The position numbers and the translations under genes are program-made. Of a DNA stretch of 64,000 nt, positions 23,040-34,043 are shown piece by piece. The stretch is from Termitomyces sp. T153 (taxonomy: Eukaryota > Basidiomycota > Agaricomycetes > Agaricales > Lyophyllaceae). The notes under the pieces are model-generated. The model was given only the letters and a program-made list of their open reading frames with translations. It was not told where the DNA came from and ran no database searches. The stretch lies in the NCBI GenBank assembly GCA_018296165.2, contig JACKQL020000012.1, forward strand, positions 868,001 to 932,000. Reading direction: 5' to 3'. The first letter of the stretch is position 1. Every line of letters begins with the position of its first letter.

Positions 23040-23968
23040 TTGCTGCTAATGCTGTGCACTGGGAGTTCCAAGATGTTGTACCCCCCTACCTCCATGTGTT
23101 TAAGGATGTATTCTCCAAAGCCTTGTTCAACTCACTTCCAGAGTGCAAGAGGGGGAACCACACCATCAAACTGCTGCTGGATTCCACACCCTCCAGCTGT
23201 AAGATCTACCTGCTCACACTAGGGAGCAGGATGAGCTTGACACTTTTCTACAAAAGAATCTGGACTCTGGTTGTATCTGCCCTTCCAAGTCTCTGATGGC
23301 TTCTCCAGTCTTCTTCATCAAGACTTGCTCAGACTGCTCCAGGATTACTGGGTTCTCAACACCATGATGGTGAAGAACCACTACCCCCTCCCCCTCATTT
23401 CTGAGCTCATCAGCAACCTCCAGAGTGTGCAATACTTCACTCAGCTGTATGTTCAGTGGGGCTACAACAATGTGCATATCCAGGAAGGAGATGAGCAGAA
23501 GGCTGCCTTCCAGACTAATCGGGGATTGTTCAAGCCACTCATTATGTTCTTTGGACTCACCAACAGCCCTGCCACTTTTCAGACAATGATGAACAACATC
23601 TTCTGGGACCTCATTGCAGAGGGCATAGTGTGTGTATATCTCAACAACATCCTCATCTACACTAAAACACTGGAGGAACACCATCAGATCACTTGCCTCA
23701 TCTTAGAATGCCTCTGCCAGCACCAGCTCTACCTCAAACCAGAGAAGTGTGAGTTCAAACAGACCCAGATTGAGTATTCCAGCCTGATCATCTCACACAG
23801 AGCTGTGGAGATGGACCCAGTGAAGGTAGCAGGCATGGTGAATTGGCTGGAGCCAATGAATAAGAAGGAGGTACAGGTATTCCTTAGTTTTGTGAACTTC
23901 TACTGGAGATTCATCCAGAACTTCTTGCACCATGCCTGCCCACTATTCAACCTCACTGAGAAGGAAGT
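23040..23968 (+). pseudogene. C1 reverse transcriptase remnant
   Basis: RT domain with the VVPPYLHVFKDVFSKALFN lead-in near 23076, NHYPLPLISELISNLQ (near 23375), LTNSPATFQTMMNNIFWDL and the catalytic site at about 23635-23650. There the usual Y-x-D-D is YLNN, with both metal-binding Asp codons changed to Asn by G to A. It ends in LSFVNFYWRFIQNF ... LFNLTEK, where a D-type LTR begins at 23969. The RNase H continues at 24777. Confidence 0.78.
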
Positions 23969-24776
23969 TGATATACTCCTATGCCACTTAATGCCATGCA
24001 TGAAACCTAAAAAGAGGACCTAACACTAGTCACTAGATAGAGTAGCTGGCAGTAGGAAGTTAATAAAGAGGGCAAGTTAGTAACTGTCCCAGAGAACTAG
24101 AGTGAATGGGGTGTGTGTGGAGTGTGAAGTGAAAAGAGTTGCTATTGCTAGCCTAAGTTGCTAGTTAGTAACAAAGGAGTTACTAATGAGAGAAAGGGGA
24201 AACAAGTGAAGATGAAAATGTTGCTAAGGCGAAGCAAGCTTAAGTGGTAAAAGAGGAGTTGGGATAAAAAGACTGAAGTGAGGATGAACAAAAACTAATT
24301 GCTAGCCATGAGGTGTCAATCTGTAACCAAGTGAAAAAAATAAATGGAGTTGATGTGATGCACAAAGGCAATAAATCTCAAAAAGAGTGAGTCCAATGTC
24401 AATACCTAAAGTGTAGATGCCATTCAAGTATATTTGTAAGCTCAACAAGAAAAATGATAAGTAAGAAATCACACAACTGTCAATATGTCCATATTTAGTG
24501 AGAAAGCTGTATTGTTGCCAAGAAAGTCACTAGTGATTGTCACTAAAAAAGGTCTTGGCCTTGTTGTTCTAGACCCAAAGTCCAGACTCCACATGATATT
24601 ACTCATGATTGATAAGCCTTGTGGTTGCTAAAATCCCATGCAAAGGCTATGTCAATCCAGACCTTGGGGCTAGGCCTCATGTGCTAAGTGTTGTGACTTG
24701 TGCCATGTCAAAATAGTCAGCTGCTGTCCAATCTGAAATGCCAAAAATAGTGCTCAGCAATAAGTGGGTCTTATCA
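23969..24776 (-). mobile_element. Solo D-type LTR nested in C1
   Basis: 808 bp of non-coding DNA with ends TGATATACTCC ... GGGTCTTATCA on the plus strand. It is flanked by AAGT (23965-23968) and ATGT (24777-24780), which fit a 4-bp duplication of ACGT after mutation of the CpG. The reverse complement aligns with 35321-36410, which has a perfect 4-bp duplication (GCAC). The element C2 shows the uninterrupted RT-RNase H junction. No coding potential was seen. Confidence 0.72.
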
Positions 24777-26900
24777 ATGTTGCATGGAGTTGGGGACCTC
24801 TGGAGGAGCAGGTGGCCTTTGATGCCCTCAAGTGTGCTGTGACCTCTAAACCCATCCTCCTCTTCCCAGACAACAACTCCCCCTTCTGGGTGGAAGCCAA
24901 CAGCTCTGACTTTGCCACAGAGGCCATTCTTTCACAGCAATTCCTAGAGGATGGGAAGTGGCATCCAATGGCCTTCTACTCCAAGAGCCTGAATGCAGTG
25001 GAGTGGAACTACAAGATCCATGACAAGGAGATGTTGGCCATCATCCAGTTGTTTGAGGAGTGGTAGCACTTCCTGGAAGGTATGCAGCACAAGTTTGAAG
25101 TCTGAATGGATCATAAGAACCTCAAATACTTCTGAACAGCCAAGAAGCTCAATCACCAACAAGCCTGGTAATCCCTCTACCTTGCTAACTTTGACTTTTT
25201 GCTGCACCACAAGCCTGGCCAGAGCATGGGGAAGCCAGATGCTCTGTTCCAGAGAGCAGACCATAGTATGGGGAGGAGGATAACAGCAACATTGTGCTCC
25301 TCCACCCTGAATTGTTTGCAATCTGAGCCATGGAGGGTCTAGCTGTCAAAGGAGCAGAGGTGGACATTTTCTAGGATATATGGTGGGGCAATTGGGATGG
25401 TCAGCTAGAGGAACTTGTGGCACAGGCAGCTCAGAAGCTGAAATTGGGGAGTACTATTGGTGCCAACTTGGTCCATGCAGACAAATGGGCCCTCTGAGAT
25501 GGGATCCTGACCTTTAGGGATCATATCTACATGCCCAATGTTCTGGAGCTCAGTCAGAGGATTGTGGAGCAACACCATGACTCCTGCATAGCAGGGCACC
25601 CTGGACATTGTGAAACATTTGGAGCTGGTGTTGCAGAACTACTAGTGGCCCCAGATGTCCTGGTATATTGGTTCCTACACTAGTACATGCAATCTCTGTC
25701 TCCAGACTAAGCCCCAATGCTGTCTTCCCTATGGACAGCTACATCCACTGCCTATGCCCACAGAATAATGGAGTATGGCTTCCATGGACTTCATTGTAGA
25801 ACTCCCTGATACCCACAGTCATGATCCATGGTTGTGGACCTGTATAGCAAGCAAGCACACTTCATTCCAACCCACACCATCTGCTCTGCTATGGGTGCTG
25901 TGAACCTGTACTAGAGGAATATCTGGAAACTCCATGGCCTTTCTGATGCCTATATTCCTGACTGGGGACCACAATTCATAGCAGACTTCACTAGGGGGCT
26001 TTACCAACTACTCAGCATGAAGCCTCACACCTCCACTGCCTACCACCCACAGTCCAATGGCCAGACCAAATGTGTAAACCAGGAGTTGGAGCAGTACCTC
26101 CACCTTTTCTACAATGAGCACTAGGATGACTAGGATGAACTCCTCTCCAATGCCAAATTCCAATACAACAACAACATTCACACATCCATCCAGTTCTCCC
26201 TGTTCTTCCTTGACACTAGACAACACCCATGCATGGGCTTCAAACCCCATACCTGACTCTTGGAGAATGAAGCAGTAAACAAATTTGTGGACTAGATGAA
26301 GAGATCACAGGAGGAGGCCTGAGCAGCACTAGCAAAGGCAAAGGATGACATGGCACAATACTACAACTGTGGAAGGACCCCAGGGCACAAATACCAGCCT
26401 GGAGATTGAGTCTACCTGGATGCCTCCAATATTATGGCTACCTAGCCCTCAAAAAAGCTGTCACACTGCCAGTTGGGACTTTTCACAGTAGAATGGCAAG
26501 TAGGGCCCCTAGCCTATTGGCTTTGGCTCTCCATGGGGATGCACCAGCTTCATCCGGTGTTCAATCTGGTCAAACTGACTCTGGCCCCAAAGGTCCTATT
26601 CCAGGGCAATGTCTGCCACCCCCACCACCAGGAGTGGTGGTCAACAACAACAAGGAGTACAAGGTGGAGGAAATCTTGGATAGTCATTTATTCCAGAGAT
26701 GGCTACAATACAAGATGAGGTGGAAGAGCTATGGGATTGAAGATATCTCCTGAGAATTGTAGGAGAATGTGCACACCTCCAGACTCATCAAAGAGTTCCA
26801 CAGGAGACACTCAGATGCTCTGTGCACCATACAAGGAATCTACCCTATTTTGCCAGCAGACTGAGCAATCAGGGACTTCTTTTACCCTGCACATTGAGAT
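24777..26900 (+). pseudogene. C1 RNase H, integrase and chromodomain remnant
   Basis: RNase H at 24777-25150 (EEQVAFDALKCAVTSKPILL, FWVEANSSDFATEAILSQQF, DKEMLAIIQLFEEW). The integrase follows with an H-H-C-C part near 25570 (HHDSCIAGHPGH), core pieces VVDLYSKQAHFIPTHT and STAYHPQSNGQTKCVNQELE near 26035-26090, then a linker (VFNLVKLTLAPK). A chromodomain is at about 26650-26830 (KEYKVEEILDSHLFQRWLQY ... KSYGIEDIS). Many TAG/TGA stops interrupt it, mostly at former Trp, Gln or Arg codons. Confidence 0.75.
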
Positions 26901-26933
26901 GCTGCATGCTAGAGGGGGGGTGATGTCAGGGGA

Positions 26934-27292
26934 CTTCCATTTTTGACCTCCACAACCTATTCCAGTGCCTCTGCAGCTTGTTTGACATCTCCAGGGCTCA
27001 TTTCAGAACTCTGAAGATCTCTGAAGAACTGCAGAGTTCTCCATATTACCTCAGCAATCATTGCACTAGGGTTAGGAGCAGCTCCAGTCTTCTGTACACT
27101 ATTTCCCACACCTCTGCTGCCCACTGATGTGCTGTTCCAAGCAGTGGGGATCCTTAGACTTGTTCTCTTTGGATTCCCCTCTGCTAGGTGATTAGTTACT
27201 GATTGTATCATTGTCTACTTCACTAATATACTTCAGATTCCTCTCTGCTAGCTGCATGACTCCAATCTGTTGCTCCAGAGGTTGCTCTTATA
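26934..27292 (+). repeat. 3' LTR of C1
   Basis: 359 bp, TGTCAGGGGACTTCC ... TTGCTCTTATA (the final CA has become TA). Preceded by the purine tract AGAGGGGGGGTGA (26921-26933). It matches the 5' LTR at 20361-20729. Confidence 0.87.
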
Positions 27293-30200
27293 GTGTTCTT
27301 GGAGCTCAGGGTGCTGCTGGAGTTTGTTGGGATGAGTGCATTCTGAGTTTGGGGCATGGTTCATCCTTCTCAGAGTAGGAGTTGGTGGTTTAGAGACAGC
27401 ATGGAGGTTGGTTGGTGGATGATTATTCTTGGTGGAGTTGTTTCTGGTTGAGGTGCAGTGCAAGGGAGGAGTTTGGGGTTGTTGTTCCATGGGTTGTTCC
27501 ATCTGGGGATAAGGGCAGGTGGTCTGGAGGTGGTGTAATGGGCAGGTTGGCTGCTGGCTCATTGGCAGAGTTGCATCAAGGGTTGTATTGGGGGATCCAG
27601 CATTGTATTGAGGGTCCAGCAGCAATTTTGTCCCTTCCTAGGGTGGAGCCAGCAGACTGGATGTGTTGCAAGGGTTGGTGAGGCACTGACTTGTTGGCAG
27701 AGCTCTTCTGAAGTTTGTAGAATGTGGGTGGGGTTGGTCTGGAGGTGAGCTTAGTGGGTTTTGTCTTCTCCCAGAGTAGGAGCCAATGGTCTGGAGTTAG
27801 TGTGGGGGCTGGTCAGTGGATAGCTTGTTGATGGAGTTGTCTTTGGAGATGGTGCTGAGTGGGGGAATGGGTCTGGGAGTGGTGTTCTGTCAGTTTGTTC
27901 TTCCCAGTGCAAAAACCAAAGGTCCAGAGGCAATGTAAAGATTGGGTTGGGGGAGTTGGCTTGTTGGCAGAGTGGTAGCAGAGATCATGCTGGGCAAGGA
28001 GGGGGGTCCAGCATGGGGGTTTACCTCCTTATTTAAAATTACTACTGAGTAGCAGAGTTCATGCTGCTTAGCCCCAAAGGGTTTCTTTAGGCATCTGCTG
28101 ATTGTCTGGTGGAGTGTCTGGGCTCTTTAAGTTAACTATGGAATCACAGGGGCTGAGATTGTTTTTTTGGAGAGGTTCCTGAGTTTGTGAGCAGGCAAGT
28201 GCTGGAGTTGTTGGATAAGTGGCAATGGTTCTTGGAGTTGTACTTGGATGCAGTGAGTGCATTCTAGTTGTTCTCCAAGAATTTGGGTGGGTCAGACCAT
28301 TGTCCTACTGTGCAAAAACATTGTTTGTGTTGAAGAGGTAGTCATCCACAAATGCTGGAGGGTGGCAGGGAAGTTGGTCACATTAGAACATCATCTGAGA
28401 CTCAAAGGGGGCCATGGCAGGTGTGGGGGCAATCTTCCCTTCATGCTCTGGAGTGGTCCAGAGGTCACTGTAGTTGGAGCAGAGGTAGGTCTTGGCAATG
28501 CAAGGCAATCAACAAGATTTTCTGATCAGGGGAAGGAGGTACTGCTTCTTTTGGAGGGCATTGTTGATCCCTTGATTGTGAGGGTGGAGTCAGAGAAGCC
28601 ATTCATTTTTCTTGGTGTCTTGGTTGAATCTCTAGCAGAAGTGGTTGGGTTGCATGGTGCATTGCCAAGCTTGGGGGAAACTACTTTGGGTGTCCAGAGT
28701 TTGCTCTTTCACTGGGTAATCAATTTTGTTGGAGGGGTGGAGTAGGATGACAGCAGGTTTGTGACTCTAGTGGTGGAGGTCAAGGCATGTAATGTCATTG
28801 CTCATTGATGGGTGGAGATGGCAGTGGCATTTTTCTAATTTTGACTTGGTAGTGGGTGGTGGCAGAGAATGATACTCTTTGCTGGGAGACTGCATCAGCA
28901 AACTTATGGTAGTCCAGTGAAACTACTTTTGATGGGGTTTGTTCTCCTGTGGCTCTGGCAGTGTGGTCCCTGCATGTCAATGTCTTTTCTGGTAAGGGTG
29001 GAGGTGTTTTGGGTCAGTAGTCAAGGATTTGGGCTTGTAGAGTGCATGCTACAGAGACAGCATTGATGGGTTAGTGTTGGAGACTCCCTAGATGGATGTT
29101 GGAGTCATAATGGGGGGTTCCTGAGCTGTGTTGCCAGGGTCCAGATTTGTGTAGAGGGGTCTGGGGTGGTCTAGAGTGGTGGGTCAAGGCACCTCAGGCC
29201 TTTATAGCAATTTCCTGAAGCATTGAGGAGGGTTTTAGAGGGCATTCAAGGGGGCAGGAATACAATTTAGATACTCAGGGCTCTTTGCTTCCTTTGGAGA
29301 ACATGTCAGTGAGTTTGTGATACTCCAGGGAAACTGGGAGGGGGTGTTGAAGTAGTGGCAGAGGGATCTGGACTTGTCTAGCATTGTGTGTCAGGGTACT
29401 GTGGTTCTCACATCAACTTCTGGGATTTGTTGAGGGTGCCTTTGGGGTGTGTTTCAAGGAGGCTGGGGCAGAGGTGCATTTTCCTTCCTTTCTTGGCCAT
29501 CTTGAGGTTTGGGAATTCTTTTGGCCTGCTCTAGAGTTGCTGAAGTTGGATTGGAGGTGTCAGGGACCTGGAGAGCTGGAGGGAGAGGTAGAGGGGGTTG
29601 TATCCATGCCTGGAGACTTTGTTGTGGAGTTTGTCTAGTCAAATGTTGGGCAGGGTCAATAGCTAGTTAATCAGAGGGGTCCTAGCTGATTCTGGAGGTT
29701 GGTTCTGAGATTGGGGGCAGAGCACTAGTCTTGGAATCTTGGTCTATTCTTGGAGAAAGAGGGGTTGTTGGGTTGGGTTTTGATTCCAATGATCACCAGG
29801 CTTGCTTCAGAGGGTTGGCATCCTTGGAGTTGGGTGGAAGTGTGGCATAGAGGTTGGATGGTTTACTAGCAAAGTATTAGAGGTTTGCTCCTTGATGTAG
29901 GTGGAGAGAGTGCTGTTGAAGAATTGTTGGGTCAGGTATTAGTGACACATGAATTTTGATAGAGCTGTGGGGTAGCCAAGGGGTGTTGGCACTGTTTCTT
30001 TGGGGAGGAGTGGCATTGGAAGGAGTTGGTCTGGAGTCATGCTGTTATTCTGGTTGGGGTGGGGTAGGGCCAGTGGGTTTGGAGGAGTGGGACTAGGGTT
30101 TGGTGGTTGGAGGTCTAGTTGTTGTTTGTCAGCAGGGGAAGTAGCTTGTTCTTACACAGCAAGTGATTGTCTCTAGTGGGGGTTTTTGGGAGGATGGTGT

Positions 30201-30606
30201 AGATGAGGTGCCAGAGAACTTGTCAAGCAATAGATTGATTTATTGCTGGAATTGGTTGAGTACTGGGTTGGAGATGTTGTGGTTAATCCTAGTAGGGGGC
30301 AGAGCTAGCAGAGGAGGTGTGGGAGGTGTAGGAGGTGCAGGTGAGAGTGGTGCAGGAATGATGTGATTGGGGTTGAGTGGACAGGGTGTCTGTGGAGAAA
30401 GCCATTGTGTGGGAGTGTGACCAGAGTGGAGGAAACATTTGGCATCAGATCTGCAACTCAATGTGCCTTGGCAAACTGAGCAAGGCAAAACAAATCATAG
30501 TGGGTCTCAGGCACAGACCAACCATAGACATCAAGGGTTCTGATGGGAGTATAGGCAGGGCTAATTGCATACATCACAAACAAAGTAAGAGGGAGTCTTG
30601 ATATTA
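27293..30606 (-). pseudogene. A2 gag/RT remnant
   Basis: Minus strand, from the A2 5' LTR leftward to C1. Next to the LTR is TAATATCAAGACTCCCTC, as in A1. At about 28980 the RT lead-in is readable (SLDYHKFADAVSQQRVSFSA, compare PEYHEFADVFS in A1). Below it are badly altered RT blocks (LLPLIRKS, PATLQ-like and a TNNVFAQ region instead of Y-x-D-D). The distance from LTR to RT is about 1.6 kb against about 4 kb in A1, so roughly 2.3 kb of gag-protease sequence is missing. No functional frame. Confidence 0.5.
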
Positions 30607-31688
30607 TGTCAGGTTCTACTGACCACAGGGGCTCAGCTACACTGGACAAGTCCCTATTAGGCAGACACAATGTCCTGCACTGATAACTTGGTGTTTGGAG
30701 AGGGTCTAGACTTTAGAGACTTGTGAAGATAAGTGAGGGGGAGTGATCCAAACAAGTCTAGGGTAGTCCAGAGAAGTCTAGGATGAGTTATGAGGAAGGG
30801 GTTGGACTTGATGGGGCATCAGGTACAAGTCTGGGAGTGGGGAGTGCAGGGTAAGTGGAGGCTATGCAAGTGATGGGAGTGGGGCTGGAGCTTGATGGGG
30901 GATCAATGGATGTTGATGGGTTTTGGGGCCAAGCAAATAGCAAGGTCCAGAGTTGGTTTCAAGAGTGTTTGAGGTTTGTAATTGTAAGTGTAGAGTTTGT
31001 AAAGGTGTTAAGGTTGAAATGACTTGAACAAGACAAGACAGAGTCAAGATGAGATTGAGACAAGAATGAAAATAGATTCAAGCAGAGATACAAAACAATA
31101 ACAAGACAATAACAGAGATAGAGACAAGACAAGACTGGGAGACTGAGATAAAGGGAAATGTAACATGGAACATGAAAAACAAGATGGAAACAATCAGACC
31201 ATAGGTAACATTAAGCAGATAGGTAATATCAAGGCTAGAGTACTGGATGCTACTCTACACTTCATATACTGACTACTAGAGAGCTTTGGGGGACAGCAGG
31301 TCTGGCAGTGGGGCTTGTCAGAGCTGCACAGAGTTAATAGTTGTTGGTTATAATTAGGGGACAGGCCATGGTGATATTCTGAGGGGATCAGTTGAGCATG
31401 CAGGCTGTCCAGGGGTCATTGTGATGCTCTGGAGTTGGTTGGGTAAACCAGAGTGATGAGCTGGTGATGTACACCAGAGTCAGAAACAGTGGGGGAGGGT
31501 CCCAGGGGCTCAGAAGAGTCAGGAGAAGCATTGACAGCTGCAGAGAAAGAGTTGGAGTTAGCCAGGGGGCCATTGGGGTTTTCCAAAGATGACAAAGGTT
31601 GGGGGAGTTCAAGGGAGCATCAGGGGTAACTCTGGAGGAGTGGGGTGGCTAGAAACAAGGTTGGGAGTCCAGGAAGCAGGTTGTGACA
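30607..31688 (-). repeat. 5' LTR of A2
   Basis: 1082 bp. On the minus strand it starts TGTCACAACCTGC and ends GGTCAGTAGAACCTGACA, next to the primer-site side of A2. It aligns with the A2 3' LTR (15742-17326 minus the nested LTR), the A1 LTR and the A3 LTR. Confidence 0.88.
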
Positions 31689-31693
31689 GTTTG

Positions 31694-31922
31694 GACCATG
31701 TTCTTTGGTGGAGCTAGTATTGGGAATCCATCACTTTCCTGCTCAAGAGCAAGATTAGGATGGGTAAGGACAGAAGGAATAGTGCCAGGTGATATTCATT
31801 GCTGTATATGTGCCAAAATCAGCAGACATGTGATCCACCATCTTTTGTTTGAATTTACCTACAAGGTCAGGGAATGTTTGTTCAAATAAATCCTGGTTGA
31901 TCATGTCAGATAAAACATGTTC
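31694..31922 (-). pseudogene. Unrecognised decayed gene G, upstream half
   Basis: Right-hand side of the A2 insertion. A minus-strand exon-like stretch starts after a TTAG acceptor at 31923-31924: EHVLSDMINQDLFEQTFPDL then VGKFKQKMVDHMSADFGTY. A second stretch in another frame, LEQESDGFPILAPPKNMVQT, reaches the GTTTG target site. It continues without interruption into PDLEMLFWDYLNRHH at 15736 once A2 and one target copy are removed. The product is unknown. Confidence 0.42.
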
Positions 31923-32484
31923 CTAAGCCTAAAATGTACACTGATGTTCAAAGACTGTAGGATGTGGAATAATATGGCCACTTGCATTCTAAGAGTCACT
32001 GTTTCTACAATCAAACACACAACAGTACAGCTCAACATGCCTATTTCCTTAAACTGGATGTCTGCATCATCAACATGCTTGAAACCATATTGTTCTGCAT
32101 TTCTGGAAGGCCAAATGTCAGAACAGATCATGGCTAGAATAGTGGACAACAAATAGAAAAATGAGCACTGGACAGCAGGTGGATGCTGGGCCAGCAGCCA
32201 ACCAATAGGAAAGTGGGTACTGGACAGCAGATGGATGCCAGATCAGAAAAAACAATAATGATCATGGAAATGAATGACAAATGGAGGAACAGGCAACATG
32301 ATGACATTTGGAATTGATCAGGAATGGACTACAAACTTGTGCTGGATATCTGGCAGATTTTTCTTCTGGATCTACCAAGCTACTGTTTTTCATAAGCAAT
32401 TTTCCTCCTCTAGACTTAGCCAATTCATAATATTTTTCACAGCCACATTGTATTGTGAAAGGACCTCTTGTCATGAGCTGTCAA
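31923..32484. other. Unassigned DNA between gene G remnant and A3
   Basis: AT-rich and CpG-poor. A minus-strand frame at 31901-32152 may be a further exon of gene G but has no recognisable domain. A short direct repeat (GGACAGCAG-TGGATGC) occurs near 32172 and 32222. The similarity to family A starts abruptly at about 32485, so this is the break where A3 lost its 5' part. Confidence 0.35.
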
Positions 32485-33212
32485 GATCAGGAATGAAGAA
32501 GAATGTCCTACAATATGTAAGGGCCTGCAAACCATGCTTCCAGGCCAAAGTACCTCACCACCACCCCTATAGCCTGCTGAAGCCCCTCCCTGTTGGTCAC
32601 TGCCCCTGGTGCTTGATATCAATGGACCACATTGTTGAGCTCCCCAATTCCAAAGGCTTTGATGCAATCCTTGTGGTCATCTGCCACCTCACCAAGCAAG
32701 CCCTTTTTATCCCCTGCCACACCACCAACAATGCTCCAGAGTTTGCCAAACTAATTTTTGAACACATATTCTCCAAGCATGGACTTCTGGACAACATCAT
32801 CTCTGACCATAGCCTTCTATTTGTCTCCTGCTTTTGGCAGTTGCTATGCAAAGCCCTCAGAATTAAGACCAGCCTATTGACTGCCTACCATCTGGAGACT
32901 GATAGGCAAACAGAACAAGTAAACCAGACATTGGAACAGTATCTCTGCCTCTATGTCAACTATTTACAGAACAACTGGCATGCAGAACTCTCCCTTGCCA
33001 AGTTTACTTACAATAACACACCTCACTGCACCACTATAGTTTCTCCCTTCTATGCCAACAAGGGCTACAACCTCCAGCTCACCTTATCTCTCAAGGATAT
33101 CTCCTCCCATGCTGCTCACAAAGTTGTTGAAGACCTCCACACCCTCCACCAGTTCTTCCAGGATGAGATCAACACTGCCAACCAAGCATACTCCAAGCAT
33201 GCCAACACATGA
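32485..33212 (+). pseudogene. A3 integrase fragment
   Basis: An open frame (with open sequence also just upstream) ending at a stop at 33212. It has the zinc-finger end CKPCFQAKVPHHH, the core start MDHIVELPNSKGFDAILVVI (first catalytic Asp region), NNIISDHSLLF where the family has S-D-x-G (second Asp kept), and the E-bearing TDRQTEQVNQTLEQYLCLYV helix. Two CpG-type changes are likely (H for R/G positions). The 5' part of pol is missing, so no functional polyprotein is possible. Confidence 0.75.
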
Positions 33213-33369
33213 CATGATTCCACTCCTGACTGGTCCCCAAAAACTCTGGTATGGCTTGATTGACACAACCTCAAGACCCAGAGACCCTCCCTCAAACTCA
33301 ACCACAAGCAACTCAGTCTCTTCAAGATCCTCTAGAAGGTCTTGACACACACCTACAAGCTTGACCTAT

Positions 33370-33483
33370 ATGAGAGGAACACTTGCCAGTCCAAGCAATC
33401 TATCAACTGGCCCAAAAGGGCACAATGTCCAAGCTTTTGGACATGCTGACTGGCTCTATACATAGTGAAGTGGTCCTCTTACA
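33370..33483. mobile_element. MITE-like 114-bp insert
   Basis: Absent from the matching place in A1 (near 9570). Flanked by a direct 6-bp duplication ACCTAT (33364-33369 and 33484-33489). The ends form an imperfect inverted repeat (AGAGGAACACTT near the left end against AGAGGACCACTT read from the right end). The centre holds a hairpin TGTCCAA-GCTT-TTGGACA (near 33426-33443). It has no coding capacity. It may be a miniature inverted-repeat element of a DNA transposon. Confidence 0.55.
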
Positions 33484-33780
33484 ACCTATCTCTGGACCTG
33501 AAGGGCCTCCACCCCATCTTCCACCTCTGCCTCCTTGAAGAATATGCTCCAAACCCCTTTCCTAGATAGTGTCCCAGTCAACTGCCCCCTGTCAAAGTCA
33601 AGGACAAGTATCACTACAAAGTCAATCAAACTTCTGACTCTCACCTTGTCTGCAGTCAACCCCACTACCTGGTCTGTTGGAAAGGCTATAGACCTGAGGA
33701 CAACACTTGGAAACTCTGCAAAAACCTCTCCAGAGCCCCCACCAAACTTCAGAACTTCCATCAATAGTACCCTACTAAGC
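33484..33780 (+). pseudogene. A3 chromodomain remnant
   Basis: After the MITE-like insert the frame resumes with LDLKGLHPIFHLCLLEEYAP-like sequence. The chromodomain region follows at about 33599-33770 (KDKYHYKVNQ ... [20 protein letters not shown]), ending at stops near 33765. The motif matches A1 ([15 protein letters not shown]). Confidence 0.6.
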
Positions 33781-34043
33781 CCCAGGTCTCCCAGAACTAG
33801 TAAGACACAGACAGCAGTTGTGGGCATAACTCCCACTTCTGGATTTATTAGGAATTCAACTTCTGCAAGTAACCCCTTGCATGTTTTCATTTTCTTATTC
33901 TCCTCACACAATCTGAAAACTCAATCACCCAGGCCAGAAGTCCAAGAAATTTATATAGGCAGACTACAAGGTACACTATGTTATGAAAATTGGGCTGGCA
34001 TGGAGTGCAAGACAAACAAGAGAAACAAGTCCAAGGTCCTCCT

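Larger units (their letters stand above)
20361..27292 (+). mobile_element. Ty3/gypsy chromovirus C1, nested in A2
   Basis: A complete element with LTRs at 20361-20729 and 26934-27292, gag, protease, RT, RNase H, integrase and chromodomain, and a PPT-like AGAGGGGGGGTGA before the 3' LTR. The flanks are GCATC on the left and GTGTT on the right. These fit a GCGTC duplication changed by CpG-type transitions, but this is not a perfect match. A D-type LTR of 808 bp (23969-24776) splits RT from RNase H. The closest relative in the window is C2 (48916-55009). Confidence 0.88.
15742..31688 (-). mobile_element. Ty3/gypsy element A2, full length, hosting element C1
   Basis: Bounded by two family-A LTRs (15742-17326 and 30607-31688) and a perfect 5-bp target duplication GTTTG (15737-15741 and 31689-31693). 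The sequence reads on the minus strand: 5' LTR, shortened gag region, RT remnant, integrase/chromodomain remnant, antisense gene, PPT-like GAAGAGGGAGTGA (17339-17327) and 3' LTR. C1 (20361-27292) is inserted in the RNase H/integrase part. A2 is clearly more decayed than A1 or A3. Removing it with one GTTTG rejoins gene G in frame. Confidence 0.9.

Noticed and set aside
28257..28745. 162-codon plus-strand frame inside A2
   Set aside because: It lies antisense to the decayed A2 RT and has no counterpart in A1 or A3, unlike the conserved antisense gene.
15742..31688. A2 considered as a non-autonomous (coding-free) element
   Set aside because: Decayed RT lead-in (near 28980) and integrase remnants (19440-20360) are still readable, so it is an old coding element.
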